The notes under the pieces are model-generated. The model ran no database searches, was not told the origin of the DNA, and was given only the letters and a program-made list of their open reading frames with translations. A stretch of DNA of 64,000 nt. It comes from Streptomyces profundus (GTDB lineage Bacteria > Actinomycetota > Actinomycetes > Streptomycetales > Streptomycetaceae). Position 1 is the first letter of the stretch; each line of letters starts with the position of its first letter. Location of the stretch: positions 4,524,501-4,588,500 of the forward strand of contig NZ_CP082362.1 of assembly GCF_020740535.1 (NCBI RefSeq). Direction: 5' to 3'. Positions 31,726 to 40,261 of this stretch are shown in pieces. A program made the translations under genes and the position numbers.

Positions 31726-32466
31726 ATGGTCGCCACGGTCGGTTTTCTGTACCCGGGCCACTCCGCCGAGGACGAGTTCCCACGCCTTGAGGCGCTGCTG
31801 AACGAGGCCGGGGCCCAGGTGCGGCTGCCGCTGACGCACACCGACATCGGCACGGACGCGCACCGGGTCGACGCCCTGCTGGAGATGGGCTCGGTGGACC
31901 GGCTGAAGGCGGGACTGGCCGAGCTGGCCGCCGGCCATCCTGTCGAGGCGGTGGTCTGGGCCTGCACCTCGGCCAGCTTCGTCTACGGCTACGAGGGGGC
32001 CCAGGAGCAGGCCCGTCAGCTGTCCGCGGCGGCCGGGCTGCCCGCGTCCAGCACCTCCTTCGCCTTCGCGGGCGCCATCGCCGCGCTGGGCGTCTCGCGG
32101 GTCGCCATCGCCGCCACCTACCCGGAGGACGTGGCCGCTCTCTTCGCCGACTTCCTGAAGGCGACCGGCGTCGAGGTGGTCGCGATGCGCGGCAGCGGCA
32201 TCATCACCGCGGCCGAGGTCGGCACCTGGGGGAGGGACGAGGTGGCGCGGCTGGCCGGCGAGGGGGACGATCCGGCGGCCGAGGCCGTGCTGCTGCCGGA
32301 CACCGCGCTGCACACCGTGGCGTGGCTGCCCGAGCTGGAGGAGGCGCTCGGCAAGCCGGTCCTCACGGCCAACCAGGTCACCGCCTGGGAGGGGCTGCGG
32401 CTGCTGGGCCACCGCGCCGTCTGCCCCGCGCTGGGCCGCCTCTTCGCCCGCCCGGCCGTCTCCTGA
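31726..32466 (+). CDS. Asp/Glu racemase-superfamily protein with only one catalytic Cys
   Basis: A 246-residue paralogue of the preceding protein. The first catalytic Cys is present (Cys80 in VVWACTSASFVYG). The position of the second carries Asp in VLLPDTALHTVAW, so a normal two-base racemisation is unlikely; decarboxylation, isomerisation with another base, or a heterodimeric role with its neighbour are alternatives. Other fold markers (SRVAIAATYPEDVAALF, KPVLTANQVTAWEGLRLLG) are well kept. It begins 8 bp after the upstream stop with AGGTGAGGTG as ribosome-binding site. It belongs to the amidase/dehydrogenase/DUF3830 neighbourhood. Confidence 0.87.
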   Translation: MVATVGFLYPGHSAEDEFPRLEALLNEAGAQVRLPLTHTDIGTDAHRVDALLEMGSVDRLKAGLAELAAGHPVEAVVWACTSASFVYGYEGAQEQARQLSAAAGLPASSTSFAFAGAIAALGVSRVAIAATYPEDVAALFADFLKATGVEVVAMRGSGIITAAEVGTWGRDEVARLAGEGDDPAAEAVLLPDTALHTVAWLPELEEALGKPVLTANQVTAWEGLRLLGHRAVCPALGRLFARPAVS

Positions 32467-32488
32467 GGCCGGTCGGGCCCGCCAGGCG

Positions 32489-32548
32489 CTGAGCCCGTAC
32501 CAGCCCCGTCGGGCCCCGTTTCAGCCTCGTCGGGTCCCGTTTCGGCCC
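32489..32548. repeat. short imperfect direct repeats between convergent genes
   Basis: Three diverged copies of a CCGTCGGGCCCCGTTTC-like unit lie between the racemase-fold gene and the recombinase-like gene. They could form alternative hairpins, but none is strong. Origin unknown. Confidence 0.4.
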
Positions 32549-32573
32549 GTCCGGCCGTGAGAGGTCGGCGGGC

Positions 32574-32987
32574 TCAGGCCGAGTGCCGGCGGTGCTGTTT
32601 GCCGCCGGTGCGGAAGGCGTGGATCGCGTGCCCGTGGCTCTTGGCGGTGCGCACCGCCTCCTCCCAGCTCAACGCCCTCCGCTGTTGGCCGGCGAGGAAG
32701 AGCGGGCCGCCGCTCCGGCCGTCGAGGAGCGGGGTCAGCAGTCCGGTGGCGCGTTCGCTCAACGCCACCGGGAAGCCGGGCCCCGGTCTCACGATCTGTC
32801 TGCTGTCGGGATCCACCTCCGCCACGGTGAGGGAGAGCAGATCCAGAATCCTGATGTCGGACTCCCACAACAGCCGCCAGAGGGCGCGGTGCGCCAGGGG
32901 GATCGACTCGTCGGTCAGAAGGGTGTCAAGGCGTTCCGGGGTGATGGTTTCAGCCATGATCGTCATGGCCTGGCAGTATTCCGCCAT
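32574..32987 (-). CDS. minimal tyrosine-recombinase-like protein (no catalytic Tyr)
   Basis: A 137-residue protein that resembles only the central part of a tyrosine recombinase catalytic domain. ALWRLLWESDIRILDLLSLT corresponds to the helix that carries the first catalytic Arg (Arg46); GGPLFLAGQQRRALSWEEAV is the next segment; IHAFRTGGKQHRRH gives an HxxR (His123/Arg126). The protein stops before the region with the nucleophilic Tyr and has no core-binding domain. It is either a degraded integrase or a family reused as a DNA-binding protein. GGGGGA lies five bases before ATG 32987. No attachment sites, excisionase or phage genes are near. Confidence 0.6.
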   Translation of the reverse strand: MAEYCQAMTIMAETITPERLDTLLTDESIPLAHRALWRLLWESDIRILDLLSLTVAEVDPDSRQIVRPGPGFPVALSERATGLLTPLLDGRSGGPLFLAGQQRRALSWEEAVRTAKSHGHAIHAFRTGGKQHRRHSA

Positions 32988-33050
32988 CTCCGTCCCCCGT
33001 ACAGGGTTTCTGAGCGGTAGCCAGCGCTCCGCGACGTGTCTCGCGGGTGT

Positions 33051-34805
33051 TCAGCCGCGGCCGGCCAGCATGGCGGCCAGGTGATCGGGCGGTAGCGGCC
33101 TGGCATAGTGCCAGCCCTGGCCCGTGTCGCAGCCGATGCGCCGCAGCCGCTCGGCCTGCGCCGGACCCTCCACACACTCGGCCGTCACCGTCAGGCCCAG
33201 CTTGTGGGCCAGCTGCACCAGCGAGGTCACGATGGTCTCGTCCGCCGGGTTGAGGTGCCGCGCGGTACGGAAACCGCGCACGAAGGTTCCGTCCAACTTG
33301 AGCGCGCGCACGGGGAGTCGGCTCAGATAGGCCAGGTTGGAGTAGCCGGTGCCGAAGTCGTCGATGGCGATCCGCACCCCCATGTCGGAGAGCGCCTGGA
33401 GCGCCTGGAGGGGCCGGCCGGCCGACCCCATCACCGCGGACTCCGTCAGCTCCAGCTGAAGCAGCCCCGACGGCAGCCCCGACTCGCGCAGCGCGCACGC
33501 CACGTCGTTCACCAGATCCGAGTCCCACACCTGACGGACCGCCACGTTCACCGAGACGAACAGCGGCGGCCCCGGGTGCTCCTGCTGCCAGCGGCGGGCC
33601 TGACGGCACGCCTCGTTGAGCACCCAGCGGCCCAGCGGGACGATCGCGCCGTTCTCCTCGGCCAGGCCGATGAACCGGTCGGGGCCCAGCAGGCCGAACT
33701 GCGGATGCCGCCAGCGCACCAGCGCCTCGGCGCCGCGCACGATGTCGTCGGCGAGCCCCACGATGGGCTGGTACTCCAACGTGAACTCGCCGCGCTCCAC
33801 CGCGTGGCGCAGCGTGGAGGAGAGCGACTGCCGGGTCATCCGGTGGGCGTTGCGCTCCGGGTCGAACAGCGTCCAGCGGGCCTTGCCGTCCGCCTTGGCC
33901 CAGTACAGGGTGGTGTCGGCGGCCTGCATCAGATCCGTGGGCGTGGTGGTGGCGCATTCTCGCTCCACCACGCCGATGCTGGCCGAAACCGCCAGGCGCT
34001 GCCCCTCCAGGTCGAACGGGTGCTGTAGCGCCGCCAGCATGGCCCCCGCCAGCACCGTCAGCTGTTCGGTGCTGGTGGAGCTCTCCACCAGCACCGCGAA
34101 CTCGTCGCCGCCGAGACGAGCCACCAGATGTCCGCCGGCGCCCGTGGCGCACTCGGTGAGGCGTCGGGCCGCCGCGCCCAGCAGCTGGTCCCCGACCCGG
34201 TGGCCGAGGGTGTCGTTCACGGCCTTGAAGCCGTCGAGCCCCAGGTAGCACAGCCCGATCCGGCCGGTCGCCGAATCGCTCAACGCGTTGTTGAGCCGTT
34301 CGAAGAACAGGGCGCGGTTGGGCAGCCGGGTCACCGGATCGTGCATCTCGATGTGCCGCAACCGGTCCTGGAGGTCCCGCCGCTCGCTGATGTCGGACAC
34401 CGTCAGCAGCGCCACGGTGCGCTGACCGCCGGTGGGCGCCACCGTGATGTCCGCCCACAGGGTGTGGCCGTCCGTGTGCTTCAACCTGCGCGTGCAGTGG
34501 AGCAGTTCCCGGTGTCCGGAGAGCACCGCGTGGTAGGAGCCCTGCGCGCGGTCGTCCAGGCCGAGGCCGGCCACCGAGTCCGCGGTGCGACCCGTCAGCT
34601 CGTCCGGGGCGATGCCGAGGAGGGTGCCAAGGGCGGGGTTGGCGGAGAGGATCTGGCCGGATCTGTCCACCAGAGCCATGGGCAGCGCCGCGATGCGGAA
34701 CGCGGCCTGGTAATCCCGGAGAACTTCACTCTCCGTGATGGCGTGGGGAGTCGCGGCCAGGCCGCCTCCGGGGGTCTGGCCCGGTCCTTCGGGGGGTCCG
34801 TTCAC
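33051..34805 (-). CDS. PAS-GGDEF-EAL cyclic-di-GMP turnover protein
   Basis: A 584-residue cytoplasmic protein. The PAS domain spans about 30-145 (AAFRIAALPMALVDRSGQIL). The diguanylate cyclase domain has an intact GGDEF motif (232-236, ARLGGDEFAVLV) but no RxxD inhibitory site. The phosphodiesterase domain has EAL (360-362, GAEALVRWRHP), LELTESAVMG and IDDFGTGYSNLAYL. Both synthesis and hydrolysis of c-di-GMP look possible; PAS would modulate them. In Streptomyces c-di-GMP acts with BldD on development. GTG 34805 is chosen because GGAG lies eight bases upstream; an in-frame start at 35123 adds 106 residues without family features. It is divergent from the metalloprotease gene. Confidence 0.92.
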   Translation of the reverse strand: MNGPPEGPGQTPGGGLAATPHAITESEVLRDYQAAFRIAALPMALVDRSGQILSANPALGTLLGIAPDELTGRTADSVAGLGLDDRAQGSYHAVLSGHRELLHCTRRLKHTDGHTLWADITVAPTGGQRTVALLTVSDISERRDLQDRLRHIEMHDPVTRLPNRALFFERLNNALSDSATGRIGLCYLGLDGFKAVNDTLGHRVGDQLLGAAARRLTECATGAGGHLVARLGGDEFAVLVESSTSTEQLTVLAGAMLAALQHPFDLEGQRLAVSASIGVVERECATTTPTDLMQAADTTLYWAKADGKARWTLFDPERNAHRMTRQSLSSTLRHAVERGEFTLEYQPIVGLADDIVRGAEALVRWRHPQFGLLGPDRFIGLAEENGAIVPLGRWVLNEACRQARRWQQEHPGPPLFVSVNVAVRQVWDSDLVNDVACALRESGLPSGLLQLELTESAVMGSAGRPLQALQALSDMGVRIAIDDFGTGYSNLAYLSRLPVRALKLDGTFVRGFRTARHLNPADETIVTSLVQLAHKLGLTVTAECVEGPAQAERLRRIGCDTGQGWHYARPLPPDHLAAMLAGRG

Positions 34806-35163
34806 CGATTGCTCCGGGAGGGGATGGGGCGCCCGCGGATGGTGCCGTCGGGCACTCCCCGGCTGCCCGCATGGCGTATCCACGCTGGAAATGTGCCGAT
34901 CATAGAGGTTCTGGCGTGGGCTGATCCAGTGCTCTGCGGGCCTGTCTCGATTCCAGGAATCTCCAGGAATATCGAGCTCCGACAAGTTTTCGAGCAGCTG
35001 ATCGTTTCTGCTCGACGGCTGCGCCCTCCCGATCATTCCCGACTGATGCGCACGCTGGGTAATCGCAACCCCGTTACCTGACCGGGCTATTGAAACAGGG
35101 CGTATCGCGTAAAAACCAAACAAAGTGGTCTCGGCGACTCCACCGGCTCGATGGGAGGTCGAT
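34806..35163. other. 358-bp divergent promoter region
   Basis: No gene. It separates the GGDEF-EAL gene from the metalloprotease gene. It is AT-richer than its surroundings. It includes a direct repeat CCAGGAAT (two copies about 10 bp apart near 34955-34975) and a 7-bp inverted repeat CGAGCAG/CTGCTCG at 34991-34997 and 35008-35014. Promoters for both genes must be here. Confidence 0.5.
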
Positions 35164-36378
35164 GTGCGCCGTGATCACCGCCGACCCGCCGCCGTACTGA
35201 CGGCGCTCGCCGCCCTGCTGGCCACCACCATGACCTCGGCCCCCGGCACCGGCGCCCTCGCCGACGCCCCCTGTGGCCTGCCGCGCTCCGGCGTGCACCA
35301 CTCGTTGGGGCTGGACAGCTGGAACGGCGACTACCCCAAGCCCGTGGGCTCGGTCAGGGCCGTGATGCTCTTCCTGTCCTTCCCCGACGCCACCCCCAAA
35401 CTCACCCCGGACCGCATCGCCGAGGACTACTTCCCAGCCACCAGCGACTACTTCGACCAGGCCTCCTACGGCCGGCTCAGCCTGGAGACGGAGATCGTCG
35501 ACGAGTGGCTCGGCATGCCGGCCGACTCGGGGGACTACGGCATACAGCGGGACTGGCCGGCGGAGCTGCGCGCCGACTACCTCCACGACGCCCTCGCGGT
35601 GGTCGCCCCCCGCGTCGACCTCGCCGCCTTCGACATCGTCTATCTGGTCGCCGACCCGGACGCCCCAGGCGTGGACTCGGACGCGACCAAGGTCGTCAAC
35701 TTCAACAGCCCGATCACCATCGGGGACGCCGAGATCCGCCGTCTGGTCACCGTCTTCGAGCACCGGCGTCCCGACCGGAACGTGCTGGCGCACGAGACCG
35801 GCCACGTCTTCGACCTCCCCGACCTCTACAACCGGCCCGAGGAGGGCATGGGCGACTGGGACACCCATGTGGGGGACTGGGACCTGATGGGAAGCCAGTT
35901 CGGGCTCGGACCCGATCTCTTCGGATGGCACAAGTGGAAGCTGGGATGGCTGGACGCCGAACATGTCGCCTGTGCCCACCCGACGGGCACCAGCCTGCAC
36001 ACACTCCAGCCGCTCGGCGCCCCGCTGGACGACAGCAGCCCACGCGCCGACACCCGTATCGCGGTGATCCGCACGGGCCCGGTCGAGGCCCTGGTCGCCG
36101 AGGCGCGCACCCCCGTCGGCAACGACACCGGCATCTGCACCAGGGGGGTGCTGCTCTACCGGGTCCGCAGCGACGTGGCCTCCGCCGAGGGCCCGATCGA
36201 GGTGGTGGACGGCCATCCGGACACCGAGGGCTGCCATGGCACCTCGGTGCACCCCCGACTGGCCGACGCCCCCCTGGAGAGCGGCGAGAGCTACTTCGAC
36301 GAGGACACCGGCGTGCGGGTCGAGGTCGGCGACCGCACGGCGACCGGCGGATGGGACATCAAGGTCGCCAGGGAGTGA
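35164..36378 (+). CDS. secreted M6-type zinc metalloprotease
   Basis: A 404-residue exported protease. A signal peptide (VRRDHRRPAAVLTALAALLA, cleavage near ALADAPCG) is followed by a metzincin-like domain with HETGHVFDLPDLYN: zinc ligands His210 and His214, catalytic Glu211. After it comes GDWDLMGSQFGLGPDLFGWH, the immune-inhibitor-A/M6 family met-turn and downstream pattern. The C-terminal part is a beta-rich domain. Four Cys may form disulfides. GTG 35164 follows GGGAGGT by a good spacing. The role is extracellular protein degradation; specific targets are unknown. The tRNA-Lys gene is convergent downstream. Confidence 0.88.
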   Translation: MRRDHRRPAAVLTALAALLATTMTSAPGTGALADAPCGLPRSGVHHSLGLDSWNGDYPKPVGSVRAVMLFLSFPDATPKLTPDRIAEDYFPATSDYFDQASYGRLSLETEIVDEWLGMPADSGDYGIQRDWPAELRADYLHDALAVVAPRVDLAAFDIVYLVADPDAPGVDSDATKVVNFNSPITIGDAEIRRLVTVFEHRRPDRNVLAHETGHVFDLPDLYNRPEEGMGDWDTHVGDWDLMGSQFGLGPDLFGWHKWKLGWLDAEHVACAHPTGTSLHTLQPLGAPLDDSSPRADTRIAVIRTGPVEALVAEARTPVGNDTGICTRGVLLYRVRSDVASAEGPIEVVDGHPDTEGCHGTSVHPRLADAPLESGESYFDEDTGVRVEVGDRTATGGWDIKVARE

Positions 36379-36432
36379 GCCGGCGCGCACGCCCGGCGCG
36401 GGACGGCGGCGCACCCGCCGATCCGAACATGA

Positions 36433-36473
36433 GGAAGGCCCCCATCGTCGTCTCCGACCGATGAGGGCCTTCC
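36433..36473. terminator. terminator between the metalloprotease gene and tRNA-Lys
   Basis: GGAAGGCCCCCATCG (36433-36447) pairs with CGATGAGGGCCTTCC (36459-36473) with one mismatch and an 11-nt loop. It can end transcription of both convergent genes. Confidence 0.8.
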
Positions 36474-36480
36474 CATCAGG

Positions 36481-36554
36481 TGCGCCGCCAGGGACTCGAA
36501 CCCCGGACCCGCTGATTAAGAGTCAGCTGCTCTAACCAACTGAGCTAGCGGCGC
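36481..36554 (-). tRNA. tRNA-Lys (anticodon CTT)
   Basis: A 74-nt cloverleaf on the minus strand. The acceptor stem is GCGCCGC/GCGGCGC with discriminator A. The D-arm is AGCTCAGTTGGTTAGAGC, and the anticodon stem-loop CTGACTCTTAATCAG gives CTT. The T-arm contains GGTTCGAGTCC. The 3' CCA is not encoded. The 3' end is intact, with no duplicated attachment-site copy seen nearby. Confidence 0.97.
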
Positions 36555-36663
36555 CTGCTGACGTCGTAGACTTTAGCACTCCGATCCGGTGAAGCAAAAA
36601 TCGGTTTCCTGGGCGGCCAGACGGGCGTTTGCCCAGCCCACGGGCCTGCCGTGGCGGAGCCGC

Positions 36664-37026
36664 TCAGGAGGCGGGAGGCCGGCGCAGCAGCTGCCGCCCG
36701 AACTCGACCATCCGCTCCGTGTAGTCCTCGGTCCACCCCGCGCGGTCCGCGATCGCGGCCGTGGACAGGCGGTCGAACCGCGCCGGATCGGCGAGCTGCG
36801 CGGCTGCCACCGCCTGGAACTCCACCGCCCGGTCCGCCGCGGTCTGGAAGGCCAGAGCGAGCTCCGTCGCGCGACCGAGCAGCTCCTGGGGATCGTTGAT
36901 CGACTCCAACGAGAAGAAGTGCTCCTGCTCCGACGCTCCGGCCGGCGGCTCGAAGAAGAGCGCGGCCGGCCGACGGAACTGCGGCCCCTTGGCGGAGGGT
37001 TCTCGACCCTGGCCCGAGTCGGACAT
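36664..37026 (-). CDS. conserved hypothetical protein
   Basis: A 120-residue protein. After a charged N-terminus (MSDSGQGREPSAKGP) it has HFFSLESINDPQELLGRATE and a long helix (LALAFQTAADRAVEFQAVAA), ending with a predicted helix that contains WTEDYTERMVEFGRQLL. It is probably all-helical and cytoplasmic. I recognise it as a conserved streptomycete type without function. It lies 18 bp behind the PAP2 gene on the same strand and probably shares its transcript. Confidence 0.75.
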   Translation of the reverse strand: MSDSGQGREPSAKGPQFRRPAALFFEPPAGASEQEHFFSLESINDPQELLGRATELALAFQTAADRAVEFQAVAAAQLADPARFDRLSTAAIADRAGWTEDYTERMVEFGRQLLRRPPAS

Positions 37027-37044
37027 GCGGGTTCAGCCTCCAGA

Positions 37045-37971
37045 TCAGGACGGCGGAGTGAGGTGGCGTTCTTGCTGCCCTGATCCATTGTGCCGGGCGC
37101 GCGGCACCGTGGGGGTGGCGCCGGGGGCGCCCGAGGCCGCGCCGTCCTCCATCGCGCGCGGGCGCGGGCGCCGGGCGTGCTCCTCGATGGTGGGGAGGGC
37201 GGCATAGCCGGAGGTGGCCTGCTCGGCCCGGCCGAAGCGGGCCCTGATCCGGCCCGAGAGCCGCAGCAGCGGCCTGGCCAGCAGCAGCCCGGCGATCATC
37301 ACGGCGACGCCGGCGACCGCGTCCAGGAAGTAGTGGTTGGCGGTGCCCATCACCACGATGGTGGTGATCAACGGGTATCCGACGGCGGTGGCGCGCATCC
37401 ATACCGAACGCGACCCGTAGTGCCACAGTGCGACCCCGCACCACACCGCCCAACCGACGTGGAGGCTCGGCATGGCGGCATACTGGTTGGTGAAGTCGCC
37501 CATGCCGCTGGGGGCGCTCGCCTCGTCGGCCCACCAGCCCCAGCCGCTGTACTGCGCCAGGCTGTCCACGAAGCCCTGGCCGCCCGGCAGCAGACGAGGC
37601 GGGCTCGTGGGCATCAGCGTGAAGCCGATGAGCCCCATCATCGTCGACGCCAGCAGCCAGGTGCGCATCAGGCGATAGCGGACGGGATGGTAGCGGAAGA
37701 GCCACAGCAGTATCAGCGGCGTCACGAGATAGTGCAGGGAGGCATAGGCGAAGGACGAGGGCACGCCCAGCCAAGGCTCCTGGGTGAACAGCTCGTTGAG
37801 CGGTTCCTCGGCGTGCAACCAGAGGGCGCGCTCCAGCCGGAGAATGCTCAACCCGTTGTCCACCGCTGTGGAGACGTCGCCCCTGGCCAGCAGTCTGGCG
37901 CAGGTGTAGGCCCCATACGCGACCAGGATCAGCAGTAGTTCGGTCCACCAACGTGGCCGCTCTCGGGGCAT
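37045..37971 (-). CDS. PAP2-superfamily integral membrane phosphatase
   Basis: A membrane protein of about 308 residues with five or six predicted helices (LLLILVAYGAYTCARLLA, YLVTPLILLWLF, LLASTMMGLIGFTLM and others). The phosphatase motifs are AAMPSLHVGWAVW (C2, with the catalytic His) and NHYFLDAVAGVAV (C3). This is the layout of the inositolphosphotransferase/lipid-phosphatase branch of PAP2. It likely dephosphorylates or transfers a phospholipid head group at the membrane. The C-terminus is a cytoplasmic Arg/Pro-rich tail. ATG 37971 is used; GTG 38019 in frame would add 16 residues, and neither has a strong ribosome-binding site. Confidence 0.88.
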   Translation of the reverse strand: MPRERPRWWTELLLILVAYGAYTCARLLARGDVSTAVDNGLSILRLERALWLHAEEPLNELFTQEPWLGVPSSFAYASLHYLVTPLILLWLFRYHPVRYRLMRTWLLASTMMGLIGFTLMPTSPPRLLPGGQGFVDSLAQYSGWGWWADEASAPSGMGDFTNQYAAMPSLHVGWAVWCGVALWHYGSRSVWMRATAVGYPLITTIVVMGTANHYFLDAVAGVAVMIAGLLLARPLLRLSGRIRARFGRAEQATSGYAALPTIEEHARRPRPRAMEDGAASGAPGATPTVPRARHNGSGQQERHLTPPS

Positions 37972-38124
37972 GGGGGCGAACTCCGGATCATCTCGTCGTT
38001 GGCTTGCGGTAAGACGCACGTCAGTCCACCGTACGGCGAACTGCTGTGAAAGAGACGCCCGGGGAGCCCTCTACGGTTGCGTGGGGAATGATGAGTGGCG
38101 GTTGATACGGCGGAAAGGGTCTCT

Positions 38125-38721
38125 ATGGCAGCGCGCGTCCTGTTGGTCCGGCACGGGCGAACCGCCTGGTCGGTGTCCGGGCGACACACCGGGCTGACGG
38201 ATGTTCCCCTGTTGGACGAGGGCCGGGAACAGGCGAGAGCACTGGGCGAGCGGCTGCGCGCCGAGCCGTGGAACGGGCTCCCGGGGGCCAGGGTCCGCAC
38301 CAGCCCGCTGTCCCGGGCCAGGGACACCTGCGTGCTGGCGGGGTTCGGCGAGCGCGCCACCTCCTGGGACGCGCTGCGGGAGTGGGACTACGGCGAGGCG
38401 GAGGGGCTGACCACCGAGGAGATCGCCAGGGCGAGGGGCGGCAGCTGGGTGATCTGGCGGGACGGCGTGCGCGGCGGGGAGAGCATGGAGCAACTCGCCG
38501 AGCGCGCCGACGAGGTGGTGGCCTGGGCGCGCGCGTCCGAGAAGGACAGCGTGCTCTTCGCCCACGGGCATGTGCTGCGGGCGGTCGCGGCGCGCTGGCT
38601 GGGCCAGGAGGTCGGCTTCGCCGCCCGGCTGCGCCTGGACGCCGGCGCGCTGTGCGTGCTGTCCTGGGCCTACGGCGAGCCGGCCGTCGAACGCTGGAAC
38701 GACTCCGGGCATCTGGCCTGA
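38125..38721 (+). CDS. histidine phosphatase superfamily (phosphoglycerate-mutase-like) protein
   Basis: A 198-residue phosphatase. The phosphohistidine motif [11 protein letters not shown] is at the N-terminus. [16 protein letters not shown] holds the phosphate-binding Arg, [10 protein letters not shown] the acidic residue, and [15 protein letters not shown] the second catalytic His. It should be a cytoplasmic phosphomonoesterase of broad or unknown specificity. ATG 38125 follows GGAAAGGG at a good distance; the upstream in-frame GTG 38095 is less likely. It is a single gene, convergent with the TPR regulator. Confidence 0.92.
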   Translation: MAARVLLVRHGRTAWSVSGRHTGLTDVPLLDEGREQARALGERLRAEPWNGLPGARVRTSPLSRARDTCVLAGFGERATSWDALREWDYGEAEGLTTEEIARARGGSWVIWRDGVRGGESMEQLAERADEVVAWARASEKDSVLFAHGHVLRAVAARWLGQEVGFAARLRLDAGALCVLSWAYGEPAVERWNDSGHLA

Positions 38722-38791
38722 GTCCTCGCCACCCCCCGGAGCCCCCCGAGTCCCCCGAGCTCTCCGAACCTTCCGAGCCCGCTGCCCGTGG

Positions 38792-38822
38792 CCCGTGGCC
38801 CGGACGGAGCGCGGGCCACGGG
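38792..38822. terminator. convergent terminator hairpin
   Basis: CCCGTGGCCCG (38792-38802) and CGGGCCACGGG (38812-38822), a perfect 11-bp stem with a 9-nt loop. It lies between the histidine phosphatase gene and the TPR regulator gene, whose 3' ends face each other. Confidence 0.8.
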
Positions 38823-38836
38823 AACGCGAGGCCGGC

Positions 38837-40261
38837 TCACAGCGGGCGGGACCGCTGCCGGCCGAGGAACTCGGCGACGGTGGCGTCCCCGCGCGCCGGG
38901 TGCAGCCGGCCCGCGGTGTCGGCCAACAGCTCGGTGATCCGGGTGGAGCGCACCCCGTTGAGCAGGTCGAGCGTCTGGTTCCCCACCGTGGCCGCCTCCT
39001 CCGGCTCGCCGGCCCGGGCCAGGAAGCTCGCCAACTCGGCCGAGTAGAGCGCGATATTGCGGGCGAAGTGCGGATCGCTCCTGGCGGCGGCCACGGCCTG
39101 CCCCGCGCAGGCGCTGGCCTGCCGCCAGTCGCCGAGCAGCGCCCAGCACTGGCCCTCAAGGCTGGCGAACTCCCCCTCGCCGAAGAACGACATCCACTCC
39201 GGGGTCTCGGGCGCCTCACCGTGCTCGTACGCGGTCCGTGCCTGGGAGAGGGACAGTTGGCAGCCGCCGCGATCGCCCATCCCGGCCCAGCCGGCGGCCT
39301 CGCGCAGCGCCAACAGGGAGCGCAGGCGCTCGGATCCCAGGCCGTGTGACGCCCGCGCGCCGGCCTGCGCGGCGCGTACCGCCTCCCGCGGGCGCCCCGT
39401 GTCGCGGGCCAGGAAGGCCGTGTTGCAGAACGCGTGTGCCTCCAGCCCCGGATCCCCGCCCACCCGGGCGGTGGCCAGCGCCTCCGCGTAGTACGAGCGG
39501 GCCTCGATATACCGGCGCGAATCGTGGGCCAACCAGCCGACGGAGATCGCCAGCTCTCCGGTGCCGTTGTGCAACTCGTCGCTGACGGAGGCGTTCTTGG
39601 CGCCGATGTCCAACAGCTCATAGGCGGTCCGCAGGGCCTCCCCGGCCGGGCGGTAGAGGACGTCGGCGCCGTGCCGGTCGTCCAGCAGGCGGATGTCCCG
39701 AACGGCCTGGCGCACGGTGGCGACCTCCGTCGCTCCGGGGCGGTTGCCGCTGGAAGCGGCGGCGGAAGTGGTGGTTCCCAGGGCGGTCAGGGACGCGATG
39801 GCGGCGGGGCCGCCGGTCATGAACGCGCGACGCAGCACGTCGCCCTCCTCCGTGTCGTGGGGGTGCTCGTCATGGATGGCTGGACCGAGCTGGGGCCAGG
39901 GCGGCAGGAGGCCGCTCGCTGACCGCGGTGTGGGAGTGGTGGGGGGCGGCGCGACACGGGGCGGGGCGATGGCCCGTGGACCGCGCCCCCGGACGGCTTG
40001 CCGGGGCTCGAAGCCCAGGTCGGTCAGAGTGCGACCGGGGAACATATGAAGGAATACCCGTTCGTACGCGTAGTTAGGGCATCGGATCTCGCCTGCTTCC
40101 ACCCGTCCGATGTAACGCGCGTCACAGGAGACGCGCTCGCCGATCTCCCGCGCCGCCCGCCGCACGGCCGCGGCGAACTCCCCGGGGGACAGGCCGCCTC
40201 GCAGCTGTCGGAAGATCCGGTTGGGGGCGGCCGACCGGGACGTGGATGATGACCTCGCCAT
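38837..40261 (-). CDS. TPR-type regulatory protein with N-terminal HTH-like domain
   Basis: A 474-residue protein. The N-terminus (IFRQLRGGLSPGEFAAAVRR, then ARYIGRVEAGEIRCPNYAY) has the look of a helix-turn-helix domain recognising a regulator half-site. A Pro-rich linker follows. A Tat-like or pseudo-signal segment (RRAFMTGGPAAIASLTALG) comes next, and about 300 residues of alpha-helical repeats of the TPR kind complete the protein (AELASFLARAGEPEEAATVG and earlier units). This architecture is common in streptomycete regulators of differentiation and secondary metabolism. ATG 40261 is taken, since upstream codons overlap a region without protein-like composition. It is divergent from the 119-residue protein. 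The target is unknown. Confidence 0.8.
   Translation of the reverse strand: MARSSSTSRSAAPNRIFRQLRGGLSPGEFAAAVRRAAREIGERVSCDARYIGRVEAGEIRCPNYAYERVFLHMFPGRTLTDLGFEPRQAVRGRGPRAIAPPRVAPPPTTPTPRSASGLLPPWPQLGPAIHDEHPHDTEEGDVLRRAFMTGGPAAIASLTALGTTTSAAASSGNRPGATEVATVRQAVRDIRLLDDRHGADVLYRPAGEALRTAYELLDIGAKNASVSDELHNGTGELAISVGWLAHDSRRYIEARSYYAEALATARVGGDPGLEAHAFCNTAFLARDTGRPREAVRAAQAGARASHGLGSERLRSLLALREAAGWAGMGDRGGCQLSLSQARTAYEHGEAPETPEWMSFFGEGEFASLEGQCWALLGDWRQASACAGQAVAAARSDPHFARNIALYSAELASFLARAGEPEEAATVGNQTLDLLNGVRSTRITELLADTAGRLHPARGDATVAEFLGRQRSRPL

Noticed and set aside
36481..36554. tRNA-Lys as the integration site of a mobile element with the recombinase-like gene at 32574
   Set aside because: The recombinase-like protein lacks its Tyr, lies 3.5 kb away with housekeeping-type genes between, and no repeated tRNA 3' end is seen.
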